From CAYFUR01 sp964346275 (lineage in GTDB: Bacteria > Sumerlaeota > Sumerlaeia > SLMS01): 6,239 nt of DNA. The DNA lies in the NCBI GenBank assembly GCA_964346275.1, contig CAYFUR010000152.1:1-6239 (forward strand), in the 5' to 3' direction. Shown piece by piece: positions 5,559 to 6,239 of this stretch. The notes beneath the pieces were generated by a model. The model did not search any database and was not told the origin of the DNA. It saw only the letters and a program-made list of their open reading frames with translations. Positions within the stretch are counted from its first letter, which is position 1, and each line of letters starts with the position of its first letter. The translations under genes were made by a program, and so were the position numbers.

Positions 5559-6239
5559 TCAGGGAAGCTCGGCGGATAGCATCGCCGTGTTCTCTCCCTC
5601 CTCGGGGATCAGGGAGATATAGAGATCAGAAAAAAGATTGGCGGCTTCGATGCGGCCACCAAGTTTGCCTTCGTCCAAGAGGGTTTCGATCACCGGCCCG
5701 GTTTTCTCCGGCGGGCGGTCGCCGCAGGCCAGTCGCACTCCATCGTTCAAAACGATGGTCAGGTTTTCTTTGTCCTGGAGATGCCACTCGCTCACGCGCT
5801 CGTGAAGAGCGGGAGCCGCCTTTCGAAACGTCTGGGTATACTGCTCGATCAAAGAAAGGGATCGCGCCGGAATCTGGCTGCCACGCGCCATGCGCACACT
5901 TTCCAGCCCGGTCACGAGGGGCAATTCTTCGCTGAGAAAATCGCCCGCCGCTGCTGGGGCGAACAGCTCGCCCTCCGTATTATAGACAAAGCTGCCCGTA
6001 TCGGAAACATAGATTCCCGCCGCTTCTTCTTCTTCGAGAGAAATGCGCAGGGTGCTGGGCCACTCGGTCCTGGCCTGAGCGCGCGTGACTTCCGGCAGGG
6101 CCTCTATCACCTCGCGCACCCGGCGCTCTTTCAACGCCAGGAGGCTGGAGCCCGCTCCGATGCCCGCCTCCTTTTCCAAGACGTTGAGCAGCGCCGCATC
6201 GCTCAGGCGCTCGTTTCCATCAAGGTGGATTTCTTCCAG
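5559..6239 (-). CDS. ftsQ: Cell division protein FtsQ/DivIB (C-terminal part, enters from right edge)
   Basis: The frame is open from the right edge and ends at the TGA at 5561-5559, giving 226 residues; the N-terminal cytoplasmic part and membrane helix are outside the window. The first 70 or so visible residues form a POTRA domain: 'IHLDGNERLSDAALL' near the start, then 'ALPEV' and 'TEWPSTLRISLEE', the characteristic LP-x-V ... WP-x-TL-x-I pattern. The beta domain follows, with 'DTGSFVYNTEG', 'LPLVTG' (106-111), 'LNDGVRLACG' (164-173) and a final 'NLFSDLYISLIPEE' strand. FtsQ is a bitopic divisome protein that binds FtsB/FtsL and other division proteins. A possible TTG start at 6179 is rejected, because the POTRA sequence clearly continues upstream to the edge. 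The arrangement ftsQ-ftsA is typical of a dcw cluster, and sequence similarity of FtsQ is always low, so context adds weight. Confidence 0.9.
   Translation of the reverse strand: MEEIHLDGNERLSDAALLNVLEKEAGIGAGSSLLALKERRVREVIEALPEVTRAQARTEWPSTLRISLEEEEAAGIYVSDTGSFVYNTEGELFAPAAAGDFLSEELPLVTGLESVRMARGSQIPARSLSLIEQYTQTFRKAAPALHERVSEWHLQDKENLTIVLNDGVRLACGDRPPEKTGPVIETLLDEGKLGGRIEAANLFSDLYISLIPEEGENTAMLSAELP

Noticed and set aside
6177..6179. TTG as the start of the FtsQ frame
   Set aside because: The POTRA domain sequence continues in frame to the window edge, so the gene is truncated by the window rather than starting here.

Overview
The window looks like a draft (metagenome-type) bacterial scaffold from a high-GC, probably Gram-negative, candidate-phylum organism. 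Three things suggest this. A run of exactly 100 N at 2840-2939 is the usual placeholder for a scaffold gap of unknown size. The genes are dense and GC-rich. The pseudopilin, with its 'AVPNFLEAQTRSKVSR' N-terminal helix and 'YDPTNGTVSxGDI' tail, resembles orphan prepilins I associate with Sumerlaeota, Hydrogenedentes and Planctomycetes-like lineages. That placement is an impression from memory, not a search result.

Layout. (1) Positions 1-2074, minus strand: a three-gene run transcribed right to left. It encodes a membrane-anchored SGNH/GDSL hydrolase (902-2074), a 76-residue SxtJ-like membrane protein (675-905, overlapping the hydrolase by ATGA), and the N-terminal 200 residues of a NodU/CmcH-type carbamoyltransferase (1-600, running off the left edge). 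(2) Positions 2075-2244: a divergent intergenic region with weak promoter candidates on both strands and small inverted repeats. (3) Positions 2245-2835, plus strand: a type IV prepilin-like/pseudopilin protein. (4) Positions 2840-2939: the assembly gap. (5) Positions 2955-4130, plus strand: an HtrA/DegS-like trypsin-fold protease with a signal anchor and one PDZ domain. (6) Positions 4211-6239, minus strand: the end of a division (dcw-type) cluster. It holds the C-terminal part of FtsQ/DivIB (entering from the right edge) and a complete FtsA. FtsA is convergent with the protease, and ftsZ does not follow it.

How the genes fit together. FtsQ and FtsA are division proteins: FtsA tethers FtsZ filaments to the membrane, and FtsQ is a bitopic divisome scaffold. 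The protease is an envelope quality-control enzyme that happens to converge on them. The carbamoyltransferase, SxtJ-like and SGNH genes form a recurrent but poorly understood association, plausibly modifying an envelope glycan or a secreted metabolite. I see no CRISPR array, tRNA, rRNA, insertion sequence or phage gene. The least-explained part is the carbamoyltransferase cassette, with its shortened SxtJ partner and divergent prepilin.
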